Of a stretch of DNA of 64,000 nucleotides, positions 27,165 through 36,331 are shown piece after piece. The notes under the pieces are model-generated. The model was not told the origin of the DNA, searched no databases, and worked only from the letters and a program-made list of their open reading frames with translations. The DNA is from Brevundimonas albigilva (GTDB lineage Bacteria > Pseudomonadota > Alphaproteobacteria > Caulobacterales > Caulobacteraceae). The position numbers and the translations under genes are program-made. Each line of letters starts with the position of its first letter. The first letter of the stretch is position 1. The stretch lies in contig NZ_CP097298.1 in assembly GCF_023503965.1 (NCBI RefSeq), positions 885,001 through 949,000 of the forward strand, given 5' to 3'.

Positions 27165-29951
27165 TCAGAACTTGTAGCTGACCCCGACCATGTAGGTCGT
27201 GCCGCTCTGGTTCTGGTTGTAGAGATACTGGTTGCGACCCCAGAACTGGGTGTCCTTCTCGTTGGTCAGGTTGACGGCGTCCAGGGTGAGCTGGAGATCG
27301 TCGCTGATGTTGAAGAAGGCGGCGGCGTCGACATAGGTCGAGGCCTCGAAGCCCCGCGTGCCGGCGCTCATCGGATCGTCGTTGTAACCGCTGAACCAGG
27401 TGTCGCGATGGCTCATTGAGGCGCGCGCGCCCCAGCGGCTGGTCTCATAGTACACGGTGGCGTTGTAGCTCTCCGGCGAGAAGCCCGTCAGGTCCTCATC
27501 GGCGTCCACCTTGGTGTAGTTGCCCGACACGCCGAAGCCGTCGAAGGGCGCCGGCAGGAAGGTCAGTTGCGCCTGCACCGTCAGCTCCACGCCCTTCAGC
27601 GTATTCGTGCCCTCGATGTTCACGGGCATGGAAAACTCGCTGACGATCGTGTCCGCCGTGGCGCCGGGGATGGTGCCGAACGGAACGCCCGTCTCGCTGA
27701 AGGGCACGTCTTCCAGCAGAATCGAGCCGATGTAGTTGGTGATGTCCTTCTGGAACAGGCTGACCGCCACCAGGCCCACGTCGCCGAAGTAGTATTCCAG
27801 GCCCAGATCGTAGGCGTTGACCTTGTAGGGCTCCAGGTTGGGGTTGCCGCGCGAGGCGGTGATCTCGCCCGAGTCCTCGTCCTGGAAGGCGCTGCCCTCC
27901 GCCGCCATCGAGCCGAGACCCGGACGGTTCAGGTTCTGCGTCGCCGAGAAGCGCAGCAGGGCCTCGGGCGTCAGTTCCAGCACGGTGTTCAGGGCCGGCA
28001 GGACACCTTCGTAGCCGCCCTCGACGTCGGACGTGCCCAGGTAGGCGTAGCTGTCGCCCTGGATCCAGCCGACGCTGCGGGTGTCGGTGCTGTAGCCGCG
28101 CAGGCCGACGTTGCCCCGGAACCGGCGCCCCATCAGTTCGCTGTCCCAGTCCGCCTGAACGAAGCCGGAGACGGTCTCCTCGGTGGTCTCGAAGACGTTT
28201 TCGATATCCTGCAGCGCCCCGCCCGTGCCGTCGACGTTCGGGCCGAAGCGGTGGTACTCGTCGTATTTCTCGAAGGCGCGGTCGTAGTTGCCGACCAGCC
28301 ACGAGCCGAACTCGTTGGTGAAGACGTCGGCGATGTCGTCCACCGAGGTGCCGCGGGTCTTGCTGCGCGTGCCGTTGACGTTGTCGTCGTAGAAGGTGTC
28401 GATGCCGTCCTGACGGAACTTGTGGTAGGCCACGCCGGCGCTGAGCGTCCAGGTGTCGTTCAGTTCGAACCGCGCGTTCAGCTCGCCCTCGTGCAGTTCC
28501 GATTCATTGTGGAACCCGCGATAGTAGAACGAGTCCATCACGTAGTTGTCGGGATCGGTGGCGTCGAAGCCCGGATAGGTGAAGCTGGCCGAGCGGCCGT
28601 CCGCGCCATAGTCGGCGATCATGTTGCCCTTGGCGCGCATGTACAGCTTGTCGTCATACGGCGTCTCGTAGGTCGACTTCTCATAGCCGACGTGACCGTC
28701 GATCGTCAGCCGGTCGGTCAGGTCCCATTTGCCCGTCAGGACGATCTGGTTGAACTCGTTTTCGTTGCGCGACCGGCGATGCTCGCTGCCGAAGGTCGTG
28801 CCGGTCACGTCGGTGTAGGTGACATAGTCGCTGTCGTCCCAGCGCAGGTCGTTGATGATCGACGCCGTCTGGAACGAGGCTGGCCAGACGCCGCCGGCCG
28901 GGGTGTCGAAAGCGACCGAGCCGGCCGCGTTCAGCGGACGCGTGGCCAGGTGAAGTTCATCCCGCTCGGTGGTGAACTGCCCGTGCAGCACGTCGAGCGT
29001 CAGCTCCATGTTCGCGGTCGGCCGCCATTGCACCGAACCGGTCAGACCCAGCCGTTCCTGCTCGGCGTTCCAGGACGAGATGCGGTTGCCGTCGGCGTAA
29101 TAGAGGTCGCCCGACAGGAATTTGGCCTGCTGCTCGGGCGTCAGTCGGGAGATGTCCAGGCCGTTGTCGACCAGTTCCTGCCAGGTCGCCGCGTCCTCGT
29201 GGACGTAGTTGTAGGTGTTGTGGCCCTGCTCCGTCGTGCGGCGGCGGCTGTAGGCGGCCGAGAAGGCGACGCCGAAGACATTGTCCCAGTTCTGGCTGAC
29301 CAGGGCGGCGATGCGCGGCTGGGCGTCGTCGGTGTATTCGTTGGTGCCGACCTTGGCCGTCAGCGCCCCACGCAAGCCGTCGCCGCTGTCGAACGGATGT
29401 CCCGTGAACAGGCCGACGGTGCCCGCCATGCCGCCCTCCTTCTGCGACGCCTGGAAGGTCTTTTCGACCTCGACGCGCGAGAACAGTTCAGAGGCGAAGA
29501 TGTTGAAGTCGAAGGCGCGGTCCCGCGAGCGCTGACCCCGGCTGTCCTGGGCCGAATCGACGTTGCCCAGCACTTCCATGCCGTTCAGCTGGACGCGGCT
29601 GAAGTCGGCGCCGAGGCCGCGCAGCGAGATGCGACGTCCCTCGCCGGCCTCGCGGGTGATCTGCACGCCCGGCAGACGCTGCAGCGATTCCGCCAGATTG
29701 AGGTCCGGGAACTTGGCCATGTCCTCGGCGACGATGGCGTCCACGGCGATGACCGAGTCCTGCTTGATGTCGCGCGCGTCGCCCAGCGAGCGACGGAAGC
29801 CCGTGACGACGACCTCGTCGAGTTCGCTGGTCCCCGCCTCCTGGGCGAAGGCCGGAACCGTCGCGGTGCTGACGACGACCGCGGAGGCGGTGGCCAAAAG
29901 CACGGTCTTGAAATCCAGGCGCGCGGCCTGATCCGAATAGCGCTTGAACAT
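27165..29951 (-). CDS. TonB-dependent receptor
   Basis: 928 residues. A signal peptide (VLLATASAVVVSTATVPAFAQ) is followed by a TonB box (ELDEVVVTGFRRSL), a plug (LAESLQRLPGVQITREAGEGRRISLRGLGADFSRVQLNGMEV) and a C-terminal beta-barrel ending in GTTYMVGVSYKF with terminal Phe. It belongs to the large Caulobacterales TonB group often used for sugars and other complex substrates. It heads the sulfotransferase/hydroxylase cluster. The upstream 10-bp GTGTGG repeats and the divergent DeoR gene suggest local control by a phosphorylated sugar or similar effector. Confidence 0.96.
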   Translation of the reverse strand: MFKRYSDQAARLDFKTVLLATASAVVVSTATVPAFAQEAGTSELDEVVVTGFRRSLGDARDIKQDSVIAVDAIVAEDMAKFPDLNLAESLQRLPGVQITREAGEGRRISLRGLGADFSRVQLNGMEVLGNVDSAQDSRGQRSRDRAFDFNIFASELFSRVEVEKTFQASQKEGGMAGTVGLFTGHPFDSGDGLRGALTAKVGTNEYTDDAQPRIAALVSQNWDNVFGVAFSAAYSRRRTTEQGHNTYNYVHEDAATWQELVDNGLDISRLTPEQQAKFLSGDLYYADGNRISSWNAEQERLGLTGSVQWRPTANMELTLDVLHGQFTTERDELHLATRPLNAAGSVAFDTPAGGVWPASFQTASIINDLRWDDSDYVTYTDVTGTTFGSEHRRSRNENEFNQIVLTGKWDLTDRLTIDGHVGYEKSTYETPYDDKLYMRAKGNMIADYGADGRSASFTYPGFDATDPDNYVMDSFYYRGFHNESELHEGELNARFELNDTWTLSAGVAYHKFRQDGIDTFYDDNVNGTRSKTRGTSVDDIADVFTNEFGSWLVGNYDRAFEKYDEYHRFGPNVDGTGGALQDIENVFETTEETVSGFVQADWDSELMGRRFRGNVGLRGYSTDTRSVGWIQGDSYAYLGTSDVEGGYEGVLPALNTVLELTPEALLRFSATQNLNRPGLGSMAAEGSAFQDEDSGEITASRGNPNLEPYKVNAYDLGLEYYFGDVGLVAVSLFQKDITNYIGSILLEDVPFSETGVPFGTIPGATADTIVSEFSMPVNIEGTNTLKGVELTVQAQLTFLPAPFDGFGVSGNYTKVDADEDLTGFSPESYNATVYYETSRWGARASMSHRDTWFSGYNDDPMSAGTRGFEASTYVDAAAFFNISDDLQLTLDAVNLTNEKDTQFWGRNQYLYNQNQSGTTYMVGVSYKF

Positions 29952-30061
29952 GTGTGAGCCCCCTCAACTGGCCTGAATCCAATGCTCGATCGGACGCAGA
30001 CCGGCCTGAAACCGAACCGCGCAGCCGAGACCGGGCGATCGATAGGACCGGCGGATTGCAG

Positions 30062-30185
30062 TCGTGTGACGTTTTGAGGGAATTATGTTGAAACGTGTGG
30101 TTCAGTGTGGGTTTTGAGGTCGAACAGGTGGATTTCGGCCGAACGCGGCATTCCGTGTGTTGATATGTGTGGTGACGTGTGGGAT
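30062..30185. promoter_or_regulatory. array of 10-bp GTGTGG direct repeats, probable DeoR operator
   Basis: In the 276-base gap between the TonB receptor and the DeoR gene: TCGTGTGACG (30062), ACGTGTGGTT (30093), CAGTGTGGGT (30103), TGTGTTGATA (30156), TGTGTGGTGA (30166) and CGTGTGGGAT (30176). Members of each cluster repeat every 10 bases, about one helical turn. Direct repeats of this size are known for DeoR-family operators. The rest of the gap (29952-30061) shows nothing else. Confidence 0.6.
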
Positions 30186-30227
30186 TGACGCCCATCGGCT
30201 TTCGTACCCACTGAGTCCCCCGAACAG

Positions 30228-31030
30228 ATGAAGCAGCTGACCCAGGGCGCCAGATTGGCGGCCATCGTCCAACTCCTTGAAGAACAGGCCTTCTGGACGG
30301 TGTCGGACCTGGCTGACCGTTTCGACGTGTCCGAGGAGACCATCCGTCGCGACGCCAAACAGCTGGAGCAGAGCGGCGTCATCCAGAAGGTGCACGGGGG
30401 CTTTCGGCCACCAGCAACCGGATCGAGGCCCCCTATCGTCTGCGTCTGCGCGAGAACGCCGAGGCCAAGCAGCGCATCGCCCAGGCCGCCGCCGCCCTGG
30501 TCAGCGACGGCATGACCCTGCTGCTGGACTCCGGCACCACCTGCCATTGGCTGGCGCGCAGCCTGTCGCATGTCCGCAATCTGACGATCGTCACCAACAG
30601 CGTCGAGATCGCCTACGAGGTTCTGGGCAATCCCGGCCAGCGGCTGTTGCTGGCGGGCGGCCCGGTCAATGCGGACTATCACGCCGCCTTCGGCGCGGAG
30701 GCCAAGGCCTTCTGCCGCCGGTTTGCGCCCGATCTGACGATCCTCTCGATGGGCGCGGTGGACGCGGACCGGGGTTTTCTGGATTTCGACGCCGACGAGG
30801 CGGCCTTCAAGCAGACCTTGCTGGAACAGGCGCGCAACATCGTCGTCCTGGCGGACCATTCCAAATTCGCCCGCTCGGGCTTCATTCAGGTGGCCGCCTT
30901 CGCCGACGTCCAGGAACTGGTGACGGACCAGGAGCCACCGGCGGACGTCCTTCGCGTGGCGGCGGAATGGAACACCCGCGTTCACGTCGCCCCGCCGGCC
31001 GGCGGCGAGCGACACATCCGCCTGGTCTAG
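30228..31030 (+). CDS. DeoR/GlpR family transcriptional regulator (one-base frameshift)
   Basis: About 267 residues. The HTH is RLAAIVQLLEEQAFWTVSDLADRFDVSEETIRRDAKQLEQSGVIQKVHGG, classic DeoR. The effector domain has the sugar-phosphate-isomerase-like fold (MTLLLDSGTTCHWLARSL, LTIVTNSVEIAYE, GAEAKAFCRRFAPDLTILSMGAVDADRGFLD, ILADHSKFARSGF-like VVLADHSKF). The frame breaks at the G5 run 30397-30401; one added G gives HGGLSATSNRIEAPYRLRLRENAEAK. It is divergent from the TonB receptor cluster and upstream of a phospholipase C, so both may be controlled. Confidence 0.92.
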
Positions 31031-31070
31031 GCCCAACAGGTTCGGACGGCGCGCCGTCGAGGAGCAGAGC

Positions 31071-33163
31071 ATGGTCGCGATGCAGGATCGCCGGGGGTTC
31101 ATCGCCGCCATGATGGCCTCGGCCGGCGCGGCCGGGGCCTTCACGCCCGCCATCGCCCGGGCCCTGGAGATCCCCGCCGATCGCCGGACAGGGACGTTGA
31201 TGGACGTGGCCCACGTCGTGATCCTGACCCAGGAGAACCGCGCCTTCGACCACTATTTCGGCACGATGCGGGGCGTGCGGGGCTTCGGCGACCGGTTCGC
31301 CATTCCGGCGCCGGCCTTGCCGACCGCGCCGGATCGCACCGTTCTGGTCCAGCCCAACGAAGACCCCGACGCCGAACCGGCCCTGATCGCGCCGTTCCGG
31401 CTGGACACCGGCGTGGACTTCCGCCTCTACCGTCCCCTGGGCACGCCGCACGGCTTCGCCGACAGCCAGGCCGCTTGGGACAATGGACGGATGGGCGCCT
31501 GGCCGCGTCACAAGCAGAACCAGGCCATGGCCCATTTCGCCCGCGCGGACCTGCCGTTCCAGTTCGTGCTCGCCGAGGCCTTCACCCTGTGCGACGCCTA
31601 TCACTGCGCCCTGCACACCAGCACCAATCCGAACCGGCTCTACATCTGGACCGGCACCCACGATCCGCTGGGCAAGGCCGGCGGCCCGGCCATCAACAAC
31701 GGCTATGACACCCTGGACGCCGATCCCCGGTCGCACGGCGGCTATCTGTGGGCCACCTATCCCGAACGCCTGATGCAGGCCGGGATCGGCTTCCAGATCT
31801 ATCAGGACATGGCCGACAACTTCACCGACAACCCCCTGGTCGGTTTCCAGACCTATCGCCGGGCGCACGGGGCGACGGCGGCGGCCCAGGCGCTTCTCGC
31901 CCGCCGGACCATGACCACGCGGACGCTGGATGATCTCAAGGAAGACGTCCTGGCCGGGCGCCTGCCGCAGGTATCGTGGATCATCGCCGACGCCGCCGCT
32001 TCGGAGCATCCCAGCGTCTCCACCCCGCTGCAGGGCGCCGACTATACGGCCAGGGTGCTGGACGCCCTGACGGCCGATCCGGCCGTCTGGGCCCGCACGG
32101 TGCTGCTGGTCAACTTCGACGAGAACGACGGCCTGTTCGACCACGTCCCCCGCCCGCGCCGCCGGCCAAGGCCTCGGGCCGGATGATCGGGGCGACCACC
32201 ATTCCGGCGGACGACGAATATCACCTCCATGCCGAGGCGGCCGCCGACGCGGCCTATCTGGATCACCCCTACGGCCTGGGGATGCGGGTGCCGCTCTATG
32301 TGATCTCGCCGTGGAGCAAGGGCGGTCATGTGGCGTCGGAGGTGTTCGACCACACCAGCATCCTGCGCTTCCTGGAGGCGCGTTTCGGCGTCCACGAACC
32401 GAACATCAGCGCCTGGCGACGCGCGGTGTGCGGGGACCTGACGTCCTGTTTCGACTTCGCCGCGCCCGATACGGTGGACTTCATGGCGGCGCTGCCGGCG
32501 ACCGCCGCCCTTTCCCAGCGCGCCGCCCGCCTCGAAGAGGTGTCCCCGCCCCTGCCGGGTCAGGCGACCCCGCCGATGCAGGAAACGGGAATGAGGCCCC
32601 GGCGCGCGACGCCGTATCGACTGGGCGCCCGACTTGCCGTCTCGGACGCCGGGCGCGCCCTGGTTCTGGCCAATGGGTCGGCCGAGCGCGCAGCCGTCTT
32701 CCATGTCTATGACGTGGCCCGGCTGGACGACGTTCCGGCCCGCTACACCGTGGGCGCGGGACAGACGCTGGCGCACGCCCTGCCGCCCGCCGGCGCGGCC
32801 GTCGATCTGTTCGTCATCGGCCCCAACGGCTTCCATCGTCGCCTGACCGGCCGATGCGACCGGTTTTCCGTCCACGTCGAAGACGGCGCGACGCCCGCCG
32901 CCCTCGTTCTCGAAAATCATACGGCCGATCCCCTGACCCTGACGATCGCGGACAGGGCCTACGGCGCCGCCCCCGCAGAGGTCGCCTTGGGCGCCGGCGC
33001 CGCGCGCACCCTGCCGCTGGACCTGGCGAAGAGCCACGGCTGGTACGATCTGCAGGTCGAGGCGGGGGGCCAGACCCTTCGCGCGGCCGGCCATGTCGAG
33101 ACGGGCCGCCCCTCGTTTTCCGATCCCGCCAACGGCGGCCCGGGACCGTTGCGCCTGGCCTAG
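31071..33163 (+). CDS. phosphocholine-type phospholipase C, Tat-exported (one-base frameshift)
   Basis: About 697 residues. The N-terminus [31 protein letters not shown] is a Tat-like signal (RRGF). The phosphoesterase core has [27 protein letters not shown], the family signature, plus [11 protein letters not shown] and [18 protein letters not shown]. The frame breaks at the C5 run 32147-32151; one added C gives [22 protein letters not shown]. The C-terminal part (from about residue 500) contains two beta-rich repeats as in bacterial phospholipase C C-terminal domains. It would release phosphorylated head groups from phospholipids in the periplasm. It starts 40 bases after the DeoR gene, after GAGGAG. 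Confidence 0.9.
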
Positions 33164-33897
33164 CGAACGCGCGTATCGACGCTGATCCGCACGGCGTCGT
33201 GACGCCAGTGTTCGTGGTCGAACTCTACGACGCGGCCCTGCGCATCGTAGCTGGTCCGCTGAACGGCCAGTCCCGGCAGACCGGGTTTCAGCCGCAGCGC
33301 CTCGGCCTCGTGGCCGGTCAGGGCGCAGGGCTGCATCCGGACCGCGTTGCGGGCGACGGAAAGGCCGTACTCGCTTTTCAGGATGCTGGTCAGCGACTGG
33401 TCGAAGGAGAACCGCAGCAGGTCCGGCGCCAGGGCGGCGTCGACCACGATGCTCTCCACCAGCACGGCGCGGCCGTCCACATGGCGGCGGCGGCGGATCA
33501 TGAACAGCGGTGCCCCCGGCGGCCGCGAGAATACCTGGGCCAGCAAGGCGTCGGCCGTCACGGGCTCCGCCGACAGGGTCTCGGTCGTCGGCCGGCGCCC
33601 CTGCGCCTCGACATAGGACATGAAGCCGTCCCACCGGGTCGGATCATAGATGACCGGCGGCGGCGAGACGTACCATCCGCTGCGATCTCGGCGATAGATG
33701 ACGCCCTCGGCCTCCAGTTGGAACAGGCCGGCCCGGACCGTGCCGCGCGCCAGTCCCGTCTCGTCCTGCAGGCGTCGCTCCGACGGCAACCTGTCGCCAG
33801 GCTGCAGATCGCCCGCCGCGATGCGCGCCGCGATGTCGTCGCGCATGACCAGATAGTGCAGTCCATCTGACTTGGGCGCGGAGACGACGTGGGTCAT
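33160..33897 (-). CDS. GntR/HutC family regulator with UTRA domain, PhnF-like
   Basis: 245 residues. The winged helix is [63 protein letters not shown]; the UTRA effector domain follows ([36 protein letters not shown] and [23 protein letters not shown]). It is divergent from the phosphodiesterase gene. Three TGGTnTAnACCA-like dyads lie upstream of the phosphodiesterase, the HD oxygenase and the FAD oxidoreductase/DUF5690 pair, matching HutC-subfamily operators. A phosphonate or phosphonate-derived ligand is inferred. It is convergent with the phospholipase gene and overlaps it by 4 bases. Confidence 0.9.
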   Translation of the reverse strand: MTHVVSAPKSDGLHYLVMRDDIAARIAAGDLQPGDRLPSERRLQDETGLARGTVRAGLFQLEAEGVIYRRDRSGWYVSPPPVIYDPTRWDGFMSYVEAQGRRPTTETLSAEPVTADALLAQVFSRPPGAPLFMIRRRRHVDGRAVLVESIVVDAALAPDLLRFSFDQSLTSILKSEYGLSVARNAVRMQPCALTGHEAEALRLKPGLPGLAVQRTSYDAQGRVVEFDHEHWRHDAVRISVDTRVR

Positions 33898-34012
33898 GGG
33901 AATCCTGAGGTTGAACCCCGCCTTCGATCCGGCCGTCCGCCTCCCGCGTCAAGGCGCCACGCAATCGCCAACAGTCTTTCACGAAAGCTTCGCCGATAAA
34001 GCGCGGACTTAT

Positions 34013-34024
34013 TGGTATAGACCA
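34013..34024. promoter_or_regulatory. GntR operator 1, TGGTATAGACCA
   Basis: TGGTATAGACCA, a near-perfect dyad (TGGTAT against TGGTCT), in the gap between the GntR gene (116 bases away) and the phosphodiesterase gene (47 bases away). It matches the TGGTnTAnACCA operator known for HutC/NagR-type GntR proteins. Confidence 0.75.
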
Positions 34025-34070
34025 GTATCGCCGAAACGTCTTCGGCCTGCCCTTCCTGCGGAGCTGCGCC

Positions 34071-35732
34071 ATGAACAAGTCGATCCAGGCCGTCGCGCTG
34101 GCCACGGCCTTCCTTGCGGCGACGACGGGCGTCTCGTCCGCCGCCGACGCCGACGCCGCCAAGACCGGTCACGTCATCATCATCGGCGTGGATGGTCTCA
34201 GCCCCGACGGCGTCATCCACGCCGCGACGCCGACCCTGGACGACATGATGGCCAACGGCAGCTGGAGCCTGCACGCGCGCGGCGTGCTGCCGACCACCAG
34301 CGGCGCCAACTGGGCCTCGATCCTGGACGGCGTCGGGCCCGAACAGCATGGCGTGACCAGCAATGACTGGCAGGTGGGCGAGTTCAACTTCCCGACCTCA
34401 GTCACCGGATCCGGCGGCTTCTTCCCGTCGATCTTCCAGATCCTGACGGACCAGCATCCCGAGTGGGAGGTGGGTTCGGTCTATCACTGGGAGGGTTTCG
34501 GCAACCTGTATGACCACCGCTTCGTGGACTACGACGTCCACGGCCGGAGCGAGGACGAAACGGCCGCCCTGGCCGAGGCCTACATCAAGGCTGAACGCCC
34601 CGCCTTCCTGTTCGTCCACTTCGACCACGTCGATCATGCCGGCCACGAATACGGGCACGGCACGCCCCAGTACTATGAGGCCGTGACCAAGGCCGACACC
34701 CTGATCGCCGGCATCCGGCGGGCCACGGTGGAGGCCGGCATCGCCGACGACACCGTGATCCTGATCACCTCCGACCACGGCGGCGTGGGCAAGGGGCATG
34801 GCGGAGAGACCCTGGCCGAACTGGAGATCCCGTGGATCGCCTATGGCGAAGGGGTCAACAAGGGCGTCGAACTGGACCTGCCGATCAACACCTTCGACAC
34901 GCCGGCGACCGCGGCCTGGCTGCTGGGCGCGGAGATTCCCTACGCCTGGCTGGGCCGCCCGATCCGGCCGGCCATGCAGGGCGAGCCCATGCCCGCGCAG
35001 ACCTATCGCACCAGCAGCTTCTACGCCTCGCCCGTCATCGAGCCCGTGGGCGACGGCAATGCGCCGTCGGGCGGCCTGTTCGTCGGCCAGCCGGCGCGCA
35101 TTACCCTGCGCAATCCGAACGCCGTGGGCGAGGTGCGCTACACCCTGGACAACACCATCCCCACCGCCGCGTCGCCGCTGTACGCCGGACCGGTCCAGAT
35201 CACGCGCAGCACCATCGTCCGCGCCGGCCTGTTCGTGGACGGGCGCCCCGCCAGCGTGCCCTCCACCGGCTATTTCCGCATTCTCGACGACAGCGCCGGT
35301 CCGCGCGGCGTGACCTACAGCGTCTATCTGCTCGAGGAAGGCCCGGTGCGGCTTCCGGATTTCTCGCGGCTGACGCCCGCGGCGACCGGCCGGACGCATG
35401 AGCTGAGCATCGACGGCCTGACCCTGCCGCGCGAGGACGCCGTCGCCGTGGTCTTCGAGGGCGCCCTCGCCATCGCCACGGCCGGGACGTACGGCTTCGC
35501 CCTGGCGTCGGACGACGGCAGCAAACTGTACATCGACGGCAAGACCGTGGTGGACAACGACGGCGACCACGGCGTGATCACCGCCGCCGGCAGCATCGAC
35601 CTGCAGCCCGGCAAGCACGCCATCCGCGTCGAATATTTCAACGGCGGCGGCGGCAGCTGGCTGGGGGCCTATTTCGAAGGCCCCGGCGTTCCGCGCCAGT
35701 TCATCGATCCGAACCTGCTGACGCCGGAGTGA
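34071..35732 (+). CDS. exported alkaline-phosphatase-superfamily phosphodiesterase with PA14 domain
   Basis: 553 residues. A signal peptide (MNKSIQAVALATAFLAATTGVSSAA) precedes a type I phosphodiesterase domain (about 30-310): HVIIIGVDGLSPDGV (metal Asp), LPTTSGANWASILDGVGPEQHGV (nucleophile region), HFDHVDHAGHEYGHG, LITSDHGGVGKGHGG. Next is a short chitobiase-like segment (about 345-410, VRYTLDNTIPTAASPLYAGP) and a C-terminal PA14 domain (about 430-550; YGFALASDDGSKLYIDGKTVVDNDGDHG). It likely hydrolyses a phosphoester or phosphonate-containing glycan-linked substrate outside the cytoplasm. It is under GntR operator 1. Confidence 0.88.
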   Translation: MNKSIQAVALATAFLAATTGVSSAADADAAKTGHVIIIGVDGLSPDGVIHAATPTLDDMMANGSWSLHARGVLPTTSGANWASILDGVGPEQHGVTSNDWQVGEFNFPTSVTGSGGFFPSIFQILTDQHPEWEVGSVYHWEGFGNLYDHRFVDYDVHGRSEDETAALAEAYIKAERPAFLFVHFDHVDHAGHEYGHGTPQYYEAVTKADTLIAGIRRATVEAGIADDTVILITSDHGGVGKGHGGETLAELEIPWIAYGEGVNKGVELDLPINTFDTPATAAWLLGAEIPYAWLGRPIRPAMQGEPMPAQTYRTSSFYASPVIEPVGDGNAPSGGLFVGQPARITLRNPNAVGEVRYTLDNTIPTAASPLYAGPVQITRSTIVRAGLFVDGRPASVPSTGYFRILDDSAGPRGVTYSVYLLEEGPVRLPDFSRLTPAATGRTHELSIDGLTLPREDAVAVVFEGALAIATAGTYGFALASDDGSKLYIDGKTVVDNDGDHGVITAAGSIDLQPGKHAIRVEYFNGGGGSWLGAYFEGPGVPRQFIDPNLLTPE

Positions 35733-35746
35733 CCCGGAGCCGCACA

Positions 35747-35762
35747 TCTGGTATAGTCCAGA
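35747..35762. promoter_or_regulatory. GntR operator 2, TCTGGTATAGTCCAGA
   Basis: TCTGGTATAGTCCAGA lies directly before the HD oxygenase ATG (35765). Its core TGGTATAGTCCA differs by one base from operator 1. A protein bound here would cover the ribosome site and block the transcript. Confidence 0.65.
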
Positions 35763-35764
35763 AC

Positions 35765-36331
35765 ATGACCCGCTTCCGCTCCGCCTCCGCCTTTGTCGAC
35801 GACGTCCTGGCCCTGTTCGACCGCCTTGGCGGCTCGACCTACGGCGAGGCGGTGACCCAGACGGAGCACGCGCTGCAGACCGCCCACCATGCGCGCGCCG
35901 GCGGCGAGACGGACGCCGTGGTGGCCGCGGCCCTGCTGCACGACATCGGCCATCTGCTGCAGAAGCAGGGCGAGGACGCCGCCGACCGGGGCGTGGATAC
36001 GATGCACGAAAGGATCGGCGCCGCCTGGCTGGCCCAGGGCTTCGGCCCCGAGGTCACCGAGCCGATCCGCCTGCACGTCGAGGCCAAGCGCTATCTGACG
36101 ACCCGCGAGCCCGGCTATGCCGAGGCCCTGAGCGGCGCGTCCCGCCAGAGCCTGGCGCTGCAGGGCGGTCCGATGAGCCAGGCCGAGGCCGACGCCTTCG
36201 AGACGTTCCCGGCGTTCGCCGCCGCCGTCAGCCTGCGGCGCTACGATGAACTGGGCAAGGTCGAGGGCGTGACGCTTGCGCCCATGGCCGACTACCGCGA
36301 CATGCTGATCGCCCTGGCTTCGCGCGATTGA
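35765..36331 (+). CDS. phosphonate-degradation HD-domain oxygenase, PhnZ-like
   Basis: 188 residues, the typical size of TIGR03276 proteins. Di-iron HD ligands: EHALQTAHHA (His), ALLHDIGHLL (HD), MHERIGAAWL (His), RLHVEAKRYL (His). The preceding GGSTYGEAVTQTEHA contains the Tyr/Glu region seen in PhnZ, which cleaves the C-P bond of (R)-1-hydroxy-2-aminoethylphosphonate to glycine and phosphate. No PhnY-type hydroxylase is in the window, so the substrate may differ. It starts right after GntR operator 2 and ends exactly at the stop codon of convergent phnX. Confidence 0.88.
   Translation: MTRFRSASAFVDDVLALFDRLGGSTYGEAVTQTEHALQTAHHARAGGETDAVVAAALLHDIGHLLQKQGEDAADRGVDTMHERIGAAWLAQGFGPEVTEPIRLHVEAKRYLTTREPGYAEALSGASRQSLALQGGPMSQAEADAFETFPAFAAAVSLRRYDELGKVEGVTLAPMADYRDMLIALASRD

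Noticed and set aside
27567..29957. Plus-strand open frame of 796 codons over the TonB receptor
   Set aside because: Antisense of a clear receptor with signal peptide, TonB box and plug; no ribosome site or family.
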